Assembly (NCBI RefSeq): GCF_000485595.1
Contig: NW_014577259.1
Location: 358,604 to 384,427, forward strand
DNA length: 25,824 nt
Direction: 5' to 3'
From: Priapulus caudatus
Lineage: Eukaryota; Priapulida; Priapulimorpha; Priapulimorphida; Priapulidae
Shown: piece by piece, positions 1-8,466 of the stretch
Numbering within the stretch: the first letter of the stretch is position 1
How the letters are laid out: the number at the start of each line of letters is the position of its first letter
The notes under the pieces: model-generated
Databases searched by the model: none
What the model saw: only the letters and a program-made list of their open reading frames with translations
Told to the model about the DNA's origin: nothing
Program-made: the position numbers and the translations under genes

Positions 1-33
1 CCAACAGTGTCTACATGATACATACACGCACAG

Positions 34-35
<2 letters not shown>

Positions 36-98
<63 letters not shown>
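36..98. repeat. (GT)n microsatellite
   Basis: An almost uninterrupted GT dinucleotide run ending in a short GC-alternating stretch (tgcgcgtg). It is a simple repeat with Z-DNA-prone alternating purine-pyrimidine character. The open frame through it (Cys-Val repeats) is an artefact of the repeat. Confidence 0.97.
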
Positions 99-102
<4 letters not shown>

Positions 103-1366
103 TGTTTACGCCAATGCTGCTCCCCTCTCTATACATTATGCATACAAAAGGCGTTGCCTGCAACCCACAGATAGAGACGGCTTATGAATGCCGACCATAT
201 CGCAATTGAAAGATTGTAATTTATCGATATCCTACTTCATGACCGTTAATTACCTCCATCAATCTTGCTTGCTTATGCTAATCGGCCATATGATGTGCCT
301 CTGGATATTCCTTCTAGATACGAATGCAGGCACAAGTGCCTGCGAAGGCGAACGAATGATTGAGGAATCTGCGTGTATATATAGTGTCTACGTATTTAGG
401 GAATTCGCCCGGGCACCGTGTACATGCACAGGAGCTAGGGCACGGGAGGGAGAATTCACTGAAACACAAGCTACGAGCATCAGCGATGTGCGTTGCATCT
501 CGCAGTCGCGCGCAGCAGTGTGGATTAAGCGAGGTACCGCCATCGTTGCAGGGCGAGGCGATGCGCACTGATCGTACATGGCCACTTGATACCTAAACAA
601 CGAGGTGTTTGTGTTTTCGTTCAGCTTGTTGTCACTCGCTTGATGGCGTTCGTGCCATTGTTTGTCGCGGGCGCGGCGGCAAGTGTGAAAACAATTCTCG
701 GATAACGAAGTGGACACCATCCCGCCGAGCCCCGGAGAAAAAAGATTGCCGCTGCGTTGTGATGCGCGTGCAGGTGTGGGTGACAACCGCATTGTGTTCG
801 CCCGTGCGCGCGCAGCACCCCAGTGTCTCTCATTGTACTGCCCCGAGTTGACACGCGGGACGGAACGAGAGAGTGGCGGTAATCGTCAAACGGGTTAATT
901 AGGAGTTTCTCTATCGCGCCTTACATAGGCTAATGATGTTCCGGCCAATATAGCTTATCAGACCCGCTTGCTTTTTTCAGGTGCGGGCGACGGGTTAGTT
1001 CCTGAATGATGCGCTCGTTGCTAAGTGATTAGACAATCAAACGATGTGCTTACGGGAGGATAAAGGCCGCTCGTGACGAAAAGCTGGTCGTGAAGACAAT
1101 AGAGCATTCATAGAGCGCGTTGTCAGCTAGGCATATCATGCGCGAGTATCACTAAGTGCGTTATTCCACAGCGAGTGATGATAATCATCTGTTCTCCTCT
1201 GGGTGATTCAATAACTCAGGCACGTGCTTGCTTCATGGTCATAGCGCTATCGCCAACGCCAGCCAGCACTACCGTCCTGCTAACGTCCTGTTGACATATC
1301 TGTTACCAATATAGCGTCTTTAAATGAATAAATATATAAAAAAAATAACACAAATAAAAAATAAAC
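99..1366. other. no recognisable gene; probable intron of the chordin-like gene
   Basis: About 1.3 kb of mixed, locally GC-rich sequence. Several short open frames overlap on both strands, but none has a recognisable domain, splice context or compositional signal of coding. It lies downstream of chordin exon 2 on that gene's strand, so it is probably intronic. I looked on the minus strand for the next von Willebrand C exon (an expected CKNIK-like stretch) and did not find it. Loose matches to the 17-bp minisatellite unit begin near 1275, just before the array proper. Confidence 0.6.
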
Positions 1367-1673
1367 GCCAACGTCCTGTCATCACTAAAGTCCTGCTAAC
1401 GCCAGTGTCTTGCCATCATCAACGTCCTGCCAACGCCAGTATCCTGTCATCATCAGCGTCCTTCTAACGCCAGTGTCCTGTCATCATCAACGTCCTGATA
1501 ATGCTAACGTCCTGTCATCATCAGCGTCCTGCTAACGCCAGTGTCCTGCCATCATCAACGTCCTAATAATGCTAACGTCCTGTCATCATCTAAGCGTCCT
1601 GCGAAGCGCCAAACGTCCGTGTTATCGATCAGCGTCCTGCTAACGCAAGTGTCCTGCCACCGCCGCCAACAAA
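1367..1673. repeat. 17-bp minisatellite (R1)
   Basis: Tandem units of exactly 17 bp such as aacgtcctgtcatcatc and agcgtcctgctaacgcc, tending to alternate as a 34-bp higher-order unit. There are about 18 units. The last units carry single-base insertions compared with the cleaner R2 array. Confidence 0.9.
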
Positions 1674-2292
1674 GTTACAGCAGACGACACACAAGGCCGT
1701 GCTGTCTTCCCGTTTTAGGTTCTGAAAAAGCGAGCCGTCTTCTAGGGCGATACAAAATACATATCACAGATTTAATAGGGGCCTCGAAAATAGAGCGAAA
1801 CGGAGTGTCGTATTAAAACATCCGCAGTGAGTCCCAGGAGGTCGCAAGCCAATTTATGGTCTCTATCATATCCATTATTCCGAACTGTTTCAAATTTGGT
1901 GGATTAAATTGCATTTTAACCAGGGCGGGTTAACCAAGTGTTTAGAAAGATGCCGTCGGCATTTCCGTTCGATATAATCGAGGCAGCAAGGTGTGCTGTG
2001 TCGCTACCTGGGCGGTACGCTCTTTTAGCGGCTCGAACAACCTATATCCTCCTAACCTGTGCGCGAAGCAGAAATCAATGTGTCCCTGACATCACACTGC
2101 TACACTCAGCACCTACGCTGCACATGGTGCGCGTAGCGTATCGCGCTGTCCAGCCACTGGATATAGGCAGTGGGATATTTTTAGAACGTATGTAGCCGAA
2201 TCGAAGACAAACGAACGTTCCGGTCAGCCTACCGTGCGATGTGTTAACACAGAGGAGGCAAGGCGGCAAATCTGCCAAATAATCGCCAACAG

Positions 2293-2630
2293 AATGGATG
2301 GATAGATGGATGGATGGATGGATGAAGCGAGACGACGCGCGACACGGACGCACCGATGCATGGAATGGATGAATAGCATGGATGCATGGATGGCTGAGAT
2401 GGATGGATGGACGGACAGACCCGAGACGGGAACCGGACGGATGTATGGCGATCGCGCACGAATGGTAATGGATGCATGGATGTGATCGGATGGAAACGGA
2501 CGAACGCCGACGACTCGCGAACGGACGGACGGATGGATGGATGGATGAATGGATGGATGGATGGATGATGATGATGGATGGATGGATGGATGGATGAATG
2601 GATAGATGAATGGATTAGTGGATGGGTGAA
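2293..2630. repeat. (GGAT/GGAC)n tetranucleotide array (R1)
   Basis: An imperfect GGAT/GGAC array with blocks of ggacggacgg, the same type as the array of R2. The GGAC variants carry CpG. Interruptions such as gcgagacgacgcgcgac look like insertion errors in an original gacggacgac block. It ends in a purine-rich gagagata stretch rather than in a gene, unlike R2. Confidence 0.9.
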
Positions 2631-2792
2631 TAAGAGAGATAGAGAGAGGTGAGAAAAGTGTGTGCTGCCTACGTGCGTACGCGCATGTTTAAGAGACGGG
2701 GCGAAAGAGAGGGGGAGGTAGGGAGGAAGTTAGAAAGAAATGGAGAGAGGAATGAGGCAGGGACAGGAATAAGCATTCATTTCATTACTTAC

Positions 2793-2896
2793 AGCTAAAC
2801 ATTCGCAGTGTACGCAGTACATGACTCCAAACGGCTCGCCCAAAGACGGGTTCCAAGTGTCTCCCAGCTCGTATATCTCGCCTCCAAACGAACATC
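2793..2896 (-). CDS. chrd: chordin-like exon 2: start of first VWC/CR domain
   Basis: The exon encodes 34 residues after completing a split glycine codon, beginning [14 protein letters not shown] and ending HCECLA. Cysteines 1-4 of the VWC fold are present in the chordin spacing. Acceptor tttgcag at 2897 and donor GTAAGT at 2792 are both canonical. The remaining cysteines of the domain must come from a further exon not found in this window. Confidence 0.88.
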
Positions 2897-3687
2897 CTGC
2901 AAAGTGTATGTACGTCAGTGATAGCCGTGGCCTCCATGCTTGATTGCGAGGGCGCAGGAAAAACATTATATCTTCGTTTCAAGGGGTTCCTTAATCGTTG
3001 TTCTGTTATTTCTTAAGAATAGTGTGAAACGGTTATTACGTACTGTGTAAGAAACGTAATAAAGTTTAATTAAATATAGCACCTTAATTTAAAACTTATA
3101 CTAGTCGCTCATATAGCATCCGAATCGTGGTTGTATCTCGCGACGCAACAATCACTGATAAAATAAATAAATAAATATAATATATATAAATAAATATATA
3201 CATTAATAAATAAATATATAATATATATATAGGCCTATAATGAAGACGTGAAGGTGTTTCAGAAACGTCACATGGGCTCTCGGAACGCATGACATACACC
3301 CGTGTACGGGTGCTTAACTCGTGATGAAATGTCACGCTCGCTTTTCACTATTTCTGTTGCAGAAGCTGCACACGCTGTGATTATGTATAGGAAATAAATA
3401 TGTATTTAATATGCACGTATAAACCGCAACGCTAACAATAGAATTTTAACGTGACTCGATGATTCGGAACAAGTATTATAACAACCAATAAATATTTCTG
3501 TCATTTCTAATGAAGTCAGCGCGAGCTTGAGCTTACCTGGAAACTTTCTTGTCTTGGCAGCGTGCTGTTCTGATTTCAGCGGGATATTATTGTCTGCTAC
3601 TTGGCGGAGACAGAGCACAGCACGAGGCGGTAGAAGTATCAGCAACAACATCAGCAGCAATAGCGGCAGGGTATAACGGCGACACAT
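2793..3687 (-). CDS. chrd: chordin-like protein, exons 1-2 (5' part of gene)
   Basis: Secreted BMP/Dpp antagonist of the chordin/Sog family, N-terminal part only. Exon 1 (3687 down to 3537, 151 nt) encodes 50 residues with an N-terminal signal peptide and ends in phase 1 at a GTAAGC donor. Exon 2 (2896 down to 2793, 104 nt) follows a polypyrimidine-TTGCAG acceptor, restores the frame, and encodes the start of the first von Willebrand C (CR1) domain with [14 protein letters not shown], ending in phase 0 at GTAAGT. The W-x-P-x-LG-x-PFGVM-x-CVxCxC pattern is the hallmark of chordin CR1. Known chordins have four CR domains and CHRD repeats; these later exons are absent and should lie left of the window. 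The match is to remembered family features, not a database hit. Confidence 0.85.
3155..3235. repeat. AT-rich low-complexity tract in chordin intron 1
   Basis: TAAATAAATA and TATATA tracts ending in ataggcctat, within the 639-bp intron between the two chordin-like exons. Purely low-complexity sequence. Confidence 0.85.
3537..3687 (-). CDS. chrd: chordin-like exon 1: signal peptide
   Basis: The start codon at 3687-3685 is chosen because it opens a classical signal peptide: MCRRY, then a leucine-rich core of about 14 residues ([15 protein letters not shown]), then a small-residue region (RAVLC) for signal peptidase. An in-frame ATG 46 codons upstream (3825) would bury the signal sequence and is less likely. 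The exon ends with KTRKFP plus one base at a GTAAGC donor at 3536. A short basic linker between signal peptide and first CR domain fits chordin organisation. Confidence 0.8.
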
Positions 3688-4008
3688 CGTAGCTGCACGT
3701 GGGCGTTTCAAAAACGCGACTAGTTCAGACTTCGCAGGCGCGCAGGCTGTGCAGAGGTATACCGTGACCGGGTGGCCACACAAACACACACGCACGCACG
3801 TACTCTCTCTCTCTCTCACAAACACACGCGCGTGATGTTGAGCGAGTTGAATGGGAATTTAAACGATACTAGAAGGCAGTTATACGTTCTGCTATAGCTC
3901 TCTTCGCGGCAGCCGCTACGCAAGTCAAAGTTCTTCGAAATTCTCGTACTGCTGCTGTGATCCGGTGACTGCGCAACGAACACATGTGTCAACCTCAACG
4001 TCACCTGT

Positions 4009-4034
4009 GTGTATATATATATATATACACACAT
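4009..4034. repeat. GT-(TA)n-AC palindrome upstream of chordin exon 1
   Basis: Self-complementary sequence, gtgtg then a (TA)n core then cacac, about 325 bp upstream of the chordin-like start codon. It could act as an AT-rich promoter element or simply be a microsatellite. A CT microsatellite (3802-3817) lies between it and the start codon in the presumed 5' untranslated region. Confidence 0.7.
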
Positions 4035-4566
4035 ATTTATGTGTGCAGCGTAAGCCATTTAGTTTGTTATGCGGGGATCAGTCGCGGCTTATTTAATCGG
4101 CTGCGCGCGGGAAAACTGCATCCATTCTTCTCGTAATTGGGTGACAACGACTGCTTAGCGCGCCAACACAAAACGCTATGTCATCGTTGCTGCCACGAAA
4201 AGCGAGATGATGACAAAAGTTTCTCCTGGTCATTGTCGGCGAATATCTAAAAGCAACAATGACCTCATCGGGCACCGCGTTGCCGCGATCACGTGACAAT
4301 TAAGAGCACAGGCGACCAGAACGACGGACACCGGCAGATTTTGCAGCGTAAAATAGTAGTAAATAAAGTAAAATTCAGAGTTCAGTTGCGAAATCACGTC
4401 GTTGTTGCGGCGGCAGAGGCACAGATCTGTTTAATCATGGATCGATGCGTTCTCCTAGTGTCGTATATCATTATGCCTTCATCATCATGCAATTACTGCA
4501 ACCGTGAATATACGTATACGGGTTTCAAAACCTAGACAACACAGTCAAGCAAAATCCACCGCACAC

Positions 4567-4568
<2 letters not shown>
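4035..4568. other. upstream region of the chordin-like gene, no gene seen
   Basis: No exon-like sequence recognised on either strand. It holds one CACGTG E-box (in gatcacgtgac near 4290), which could be regulatory, but a single 6-mer is weak evidence. Confidence 0.4.
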
Positions 4569-4601
<33 letters not shown>

Positions 4602-4680
4602 TATTATTATTATTATTCATGTGCACCATTATCATTATTAATATTATTATTATCATTCATCATTCATTCATTCATCTCAA
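4569..4680. repeat. (AAT)n/(ATT)n inverted microsatellite followed by (ATTC)n
   Basis: About nine AAT units switch directly to ATT units, forming a self-complementary hairpin, followed by degenerate ATT units and a short cattcattcattc tract. Confidence 0.9.
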
Positions 4681-5226
4681 TCATTTATTATAAGTATAAT
4701 TTATGTTGTCCTCACCCAGACTGTAGCAGCCGTATGTGTAGCCAGCAAACGCACCCCTAGCGGTAATGCAATCGGCTAAAAACCGGATCTAGGATCATTT
4801 ATCAGAATAGGAATCTGAAGAAGAGATTCATTCGCCGCGGGGAGCATGTATAGGCAGACGCACGTAATTAAACGCACGTACCCAACGCAACACCGAGAGA
4901 GATCATGGGTCATTCCGATTACCGCTAATAATTGTGAACGTAGACAAACCGTGCCTCTTCGGTTTCACGCTACTCGGATTTCTAATTTCTCGGATGTCAG
5001 CAGCTAACGGCTGGCGACACTGAAGCCGTGTCTGTCATCTCATCTCATTGCACTCTTCGTGCATTATCCGGTAATGTTCTCTCAGTGGTACTCATCATTA
5101 CACTCAGCGCACCAGATCACCTTTCCTGTTTATCACATTTATCATCGCCAATTCATATTATTATTAAAAATTTTACTTTATATGTACCTACCAGTAATTT
5201 TTGGTTAGGTAGCGCATATATATATA
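4681..5226. other. no feature recognised
   Basis: Mixed sequence with no open frame that looks coding and no splice-flanked exon. Nothing beyond unremarkable short direct repeats was seen. Confidence 0.4.
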
Positions 5227-5305
5227 CAGTCCGACCTCCTTTATCCGGCCATCCGTTATCCGGAAATCTCTATTCCGACGTGGCCGGATAAAGAAAATCG
5301 GACTG
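5227..5305. mobile_element. 79-bp MITE with TA target duplication (Tc1/mariner-pogo type)
   Basis: Begins CAGTCCGACCTCCTTTATCC and ends with the inverse complement, giving 25-bp terminal inverted repeats with three mismatches. It is flanked on both sides by TA (5225-5226 and 5306-5307). TA duplication, a CAGT start and the TTATCCGG core are features of small non-autonomous pogo-like elements of the Tc1/mariner superfamily. No transposase is present. Confidence 0.85.
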
Positions 5306-5307
5306 TA

Positions 5308-6733
5308 TATGTTACGCATGGACACGTTTAGTTCTAGATAAATGAGTAATGATATACCTGCACAGTATTTTACGAATTATTTTAGTCAATACAAAGTAGG
5401 CCCCTACTGTAACTTCACAATCGTTAATTGTAGGGAGCCGTTATTTGCATGAGTTGCTTGCATGCATAAATTTTTACGCGAGTTTTGCATTTTTAACGTG
5501 TCGCTTGGATTTTTGATTAGATTTTGCATATTTCTGAGGGATAACCATTACGTTGCTTTTTTACATCTCTGCTTTGTTATAATAGACAAAATCCCATCAC
5601 CAATAATGCTATTTTCCATCATAATAACTGATAAACCTCACACGGGAATAAAAATGTCAGTAATTGTGTCAAACCTTTAGTTTAGTGGATTTTTAACAGC
5701 AAAATTCTCAAATTTAGCTAAAAAATAGTTGAACCAGTAATCTTCGGAGTAGAGTGCGAGCCACGACCCACCAGCAATACAATGTTTTATTATTCATATA
5801 ATCGCTCAGGTAATATATTTCGTAATGTATGCGTGTTGTAATGAATTATGTAAATTAAACAAAATCCGCATTTATTAGCTTATTGTTTATGATTAATTTT
5901 AACCCGCATCAGTTCCACAATGATTTATGTGTCATAATAGTTCAATAATCGCTCTTAACTCTAGGATGAATTTATATGATGAATTTAATGCCATATTACT
6001 TCCCACGTGCACACTGCTTTTACGATAAATTAAGCGCTATGATATTTCATATTCCATCGCAAATTAGTTAGGGAGGAGTAGACGTCGTAACACTTCACAC
6101 TTTTGCCGACTGCTTCAGTGATAAGTTAAGACCCATAAGAGCACATACCATCTAATTGCTCACTGGTACCTCGATAAATTAAGACTAATAATACTTCACA
6201 CTTGCTCATCGCGGCGGCATAATTAACCCAATTACTATATAAAGCTTGGGTTGATAATACTCACCCACCAGTTTCTCGGTGTCGATGAATAAAACATGAG
6301 GCAATTTTTCGCACCCCGCCTTTTTCTCTCGCGTGACAAACGCTCTCTCACGTGCCTTTCACGCGCCAACGACAGCCATTGTCGGCTGCTAACCACGCAT
6401 CGACTACGCGGGGCGCAAGCATTCAATGCGCTGTACAGCAACGCATAGCAACGCAGCCGCGCGCACGCTGACTCGCGTCTTTCTTACATTGCCGATCTCT
6501 TGCGGCGCAACGGATTACGATCTCGAGGTGACAAACATGCTCGATTGTCATCGAAGGAGTCACACGCGACACCGACAAGCCTCGCGTTTAACGCCGCCGT
6601 TGGTGGCAGCGGCGAAGGCAACCGACCGCCATTGCGTGATCACACATCAAGGTAAACCGCGCGCGGTGACCGCACTCGCCCGTGCACGCGGTCGTCGCAA
6701 TGATAGACAGCTATAGTTGCATATATACGCACA
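5308..6733. other. AT-rich then CpG-rich sequence without recognised genes
   Basis: 5308-6240 is AT-rich with no exon signature. 6250-6715 is noticeably richer in CpG (ctacgcggggcgcaagc, gcagccgcgcgcacgc) and has overlapping open frames on both strands, but none with a recognisable domain. The CpG-rich stretch could be promoter-like. No transcript start signal is clear. Confidence 0.4.
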
Positions 6734-6739
6734 CGTATC

Positions 6740-7079
6740 CAGGCCCGTAGGCAGGTTTTTTACGGGAGGGTGCGATCCGACGAGTATACAGACCTAGCGA
6801 GCGCCGGAGTTTTGAAAATTAGGTTGTCTGAGACTGCATTTCGCGCGTTTTGAAGGCAGTATGATATGAAAACAGGCAGCCAAAAGCGAACATCAAAACG
6901 TGGACATTTCTCACATTTTCTCAACAGACTACTTTTATCAATCAACGAATTAGAACACAAACAATGATATTATTGTTTTATTAATTCACTTTTTTTAAAT
7001 CGTTGGTCCACAAAAAAGTGGACCTCCGCAGCCTGTGGGGGGGGGCGGACCCGTCGCATCCCCCTTCCCTACGGGCCTG
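6740..7079. mobile_element. 340-bp MITE with CAGGCCCGTAG terminal inverted repeats
   Basis: The left end CAGGCCCGTAG is matched by its inverse complement CTACGGGCCTG at the right end. Weaker inverted similarity continues inward (ggagggtgcgatccgac against the inverse of gtcgcatcccccttcc). The flanks carry an identical 6-bp sequence, CGTATC, at 6734-6739 and 7080-7085, consistent with a target site duplication. Superfamily not assigned; 6-bp duplications are uncommon. There is no coding capacity. Confidence 0.8.
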
Positions 7080-7292
7080 CGTATCAATCACGGGCCGTGT
7101 AAATAGTTTACGTTGCGAGCCCGCTCGCTGGCGTTTTTCGTGCGCGTGCCGTTGTCTTGCGTCGCACGACAGGGTCGTCGCCGCCACCGTGTCGAGTGTG
7201 AGGTGTATGACAGCAGATCAGGCTCGTCTTTAATTATTTACAAGCATGCCTTTAATTAATTAAATGCGTGTATGTAAAGTTACAAGCATGCA

Positions 7293-7445
7293 AACGTCCT
7301 GTCATCATCAGCGTCCTGCTAACGCCAGTGTCCTGCCATCATCAACGTCCTAATAATGCTAACGTCCTGTCATCATCAGCGTCCTGCGAACGCCAACGTC
7401 CTGTTATCATCAGCGTCCTGCTAACGCAAGTGTCCTGCCACCGCC
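7293..7445. repeat. 17-bp minisatellite (R2), nine units
   Basis: Nine consecutive 17-mers with no length change (153 bp exactly), alternating catcatc-ended and aacgcc-ended versions, for example agtgtcctgccatcatc. Unit order matches the right-hand end of the R1 array. Confidence 0.95.
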
Positions 7446-7950
7446 AACAAATTACACGCAACACACAAGGCGTCTGTTTCCCGTTTTAGTTTGAAAAAGC
7501 GAGCCGTTTCAGCGATACAAAATACCATACACAGATTTAATAGCATGAAAATAGACGAAACGGAGTGTCGTATTAAAACATCCCAGTGAGTCCCAGGAGG
7601 TCGCAACCAATTATTGCTCTACCATATCCATTATTCCGAACTTTTCAATTTGGGGATTAAATTGCATTTTTAACAGCGGGTTACCAAGTGGTTTAGAAAG
7701 CATCCGGTGGCATTTCCGTCGATATAATGAGGCACAGGTGTGCTGTGTCGCTACCTGGGCGGTAGCTCTTTAGCGCTCGAAACCTTATCCTCTACTGTGC
7801 CGAAGCAGAATCAAGTGTCGCCTGACATCACACTGCTACACTCAGCACTACCGCTGCACATGTGCCGTAGCGTATCGGCTGTCCAGCCCACGGGATATAG
7901 CAGTGGGATATTTTAGACGTATGTAGCCGATGAAGACAACGAACGTTCGG

Positions 7951-8466
7951 TCAGCCTACGTGCGATGTGTTACCAGAGGAGGCAGGCGAGCAAATCTGCC
8001 AAATAATCGCCAACAGAAGTGGATGGATAGATGGATGGATGGATGGATGAACGGACGACCGAACGGACGGACGGATGCATGGATGGATGAATAGATGGAT
8101 GCATGGATGGATGGATGGATGGATGGACGGACGACCGAACGGACGGACGGATGTATGGATGGCCGAATGGATGGATGCATGGATGTATGGATGAACGGAC
8201 GAACGGACGATCGAACGGACGGACGGATGTATGGATGGATGAATGGATGGCTGGATAGATGGATGGATGGATGGATGGATGGATAGGTAGATGGACGGAC
8301 GGACGGACGGTCGGACGGGCGGACGGATGTATAGATGGATGGCTGGCTGGATGGATGTATGAATGGCTGGATGGATGTATGGATGGATGTTAGAGGTCAA
8401 ACCCTTCTGCTGCTGCTGATCAATCGCTTCCTGTTCTCTCTGCTTCTCAATTTTCCCTCGGATTTC
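7951..8466 (-). CDS. UBE2J2 copy A exon 7: chimeric last exon
   Basis: The first 26 codons (8466-8389) encode [20 protein letters not shown] and KGLTSN, which match the acidic-basic linker before the membrane anchor in copy B. From 8388 the sequence is GGAY microsatellite read in frame as 145 further residues (HPSI-like with Arg-Pro/Val variants), reaching a stop in the R2 core at 7951-7953. The hydrophobic anchor found in copy B at 17359-17460 is missing. Frame openness is expected of a 4-bp repeat, so it does not show selection. This is a structural fusion or assembly junction. Confidence 0.6.
   Translation of the reverse strand, partial: EIRGKIEKQREQEAIDQQQQKGLTSNIHPYIHPAIHTSIQPAIHLYIRPPVRPSVRPSIYLSIHPSIHPSIQPSIHPSIHPSVRSIVRSSVHPYIHASIHSAIHTSVRPFGRPSIHPSIHPCIHLFIHPCIRPSVRSSVHPSIHPSIHPLLLAIIWQICSPASSGNTSHVG

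Larger units (their letters stand above)
1367..2630. mobile_element. R1: repeat module (17-bp minisatellite + unique core + GGAY microsatellite)
   Basis: A composite module that recurs at 7293-8388 (R2) in the same orientation and with the same order of parts: a 17-bp minisatellite, a core of about 0.6 kb, then a tetranucleotide GGAT/GGAC array. Shared core landmarks include gagtcccaggaggtcgcaa and ctgccaaataatcgccaac. R1 has about 18 minisatellite units against nine in R2, and its core carries many extra single bases relative to R2. The architecture recalls the non-autonomous Helentron-type elements (pearl of bivalves, HINEs), which also combine tandem repeats with a tetranucleotide array. 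I cannot see diagnostic Helitron/Helentron termini, so the class is unproven. No transposase reading frame is present. Confidence 0.65.
7293..8388. mobile_element. R2: second copy of the minisatellite-core-GGAY module, fused to UBE2J2 copy A
   Basis: Same parts and orientation as R1: nine 17-bp units (7293-7445), a unique core of about 575 bp (7446-8020), and a GGAT/GGAC array (8021-8388). The array ends exactly where homology to the last UBE2J2 exon starts, so R2 is either inserted in, or recombined onto, that exon. The core lacks many of the single extra bases seen in R1 and appears better corrected. No reading frame in the core resembles a transposase. Confidence 0.7.

Noticed and set aside
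15-209. 64-codon frame with Cys-Val repeats
   Set aside because: It is the (GT)n microsatellite read in frame.
388-898. Overlapping open frames on both strands in GC-rich sequence
   Set aside because: Several mutually overlapping frames, no domain, no splice sites; typical of high-GC chance frames.
3406-3825. Longer 139-codon minus-strand frame around chordin exon 1
   Set aside because: The upstream 46 codons would precede the signal peptide, and the downstream part runs past a GTAAGC donor into the intron. Only 3687-3537 is kept.
8095-8286. Met-Asp-Gly-Trp repeat frames on the plus strand and HPSI frames elsewhere in the GGAY array
   Set aside because: A 4-bp repeat without stop codons is open in every frame. 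Only the minus frame continuous with the E2 exon is worth noting.
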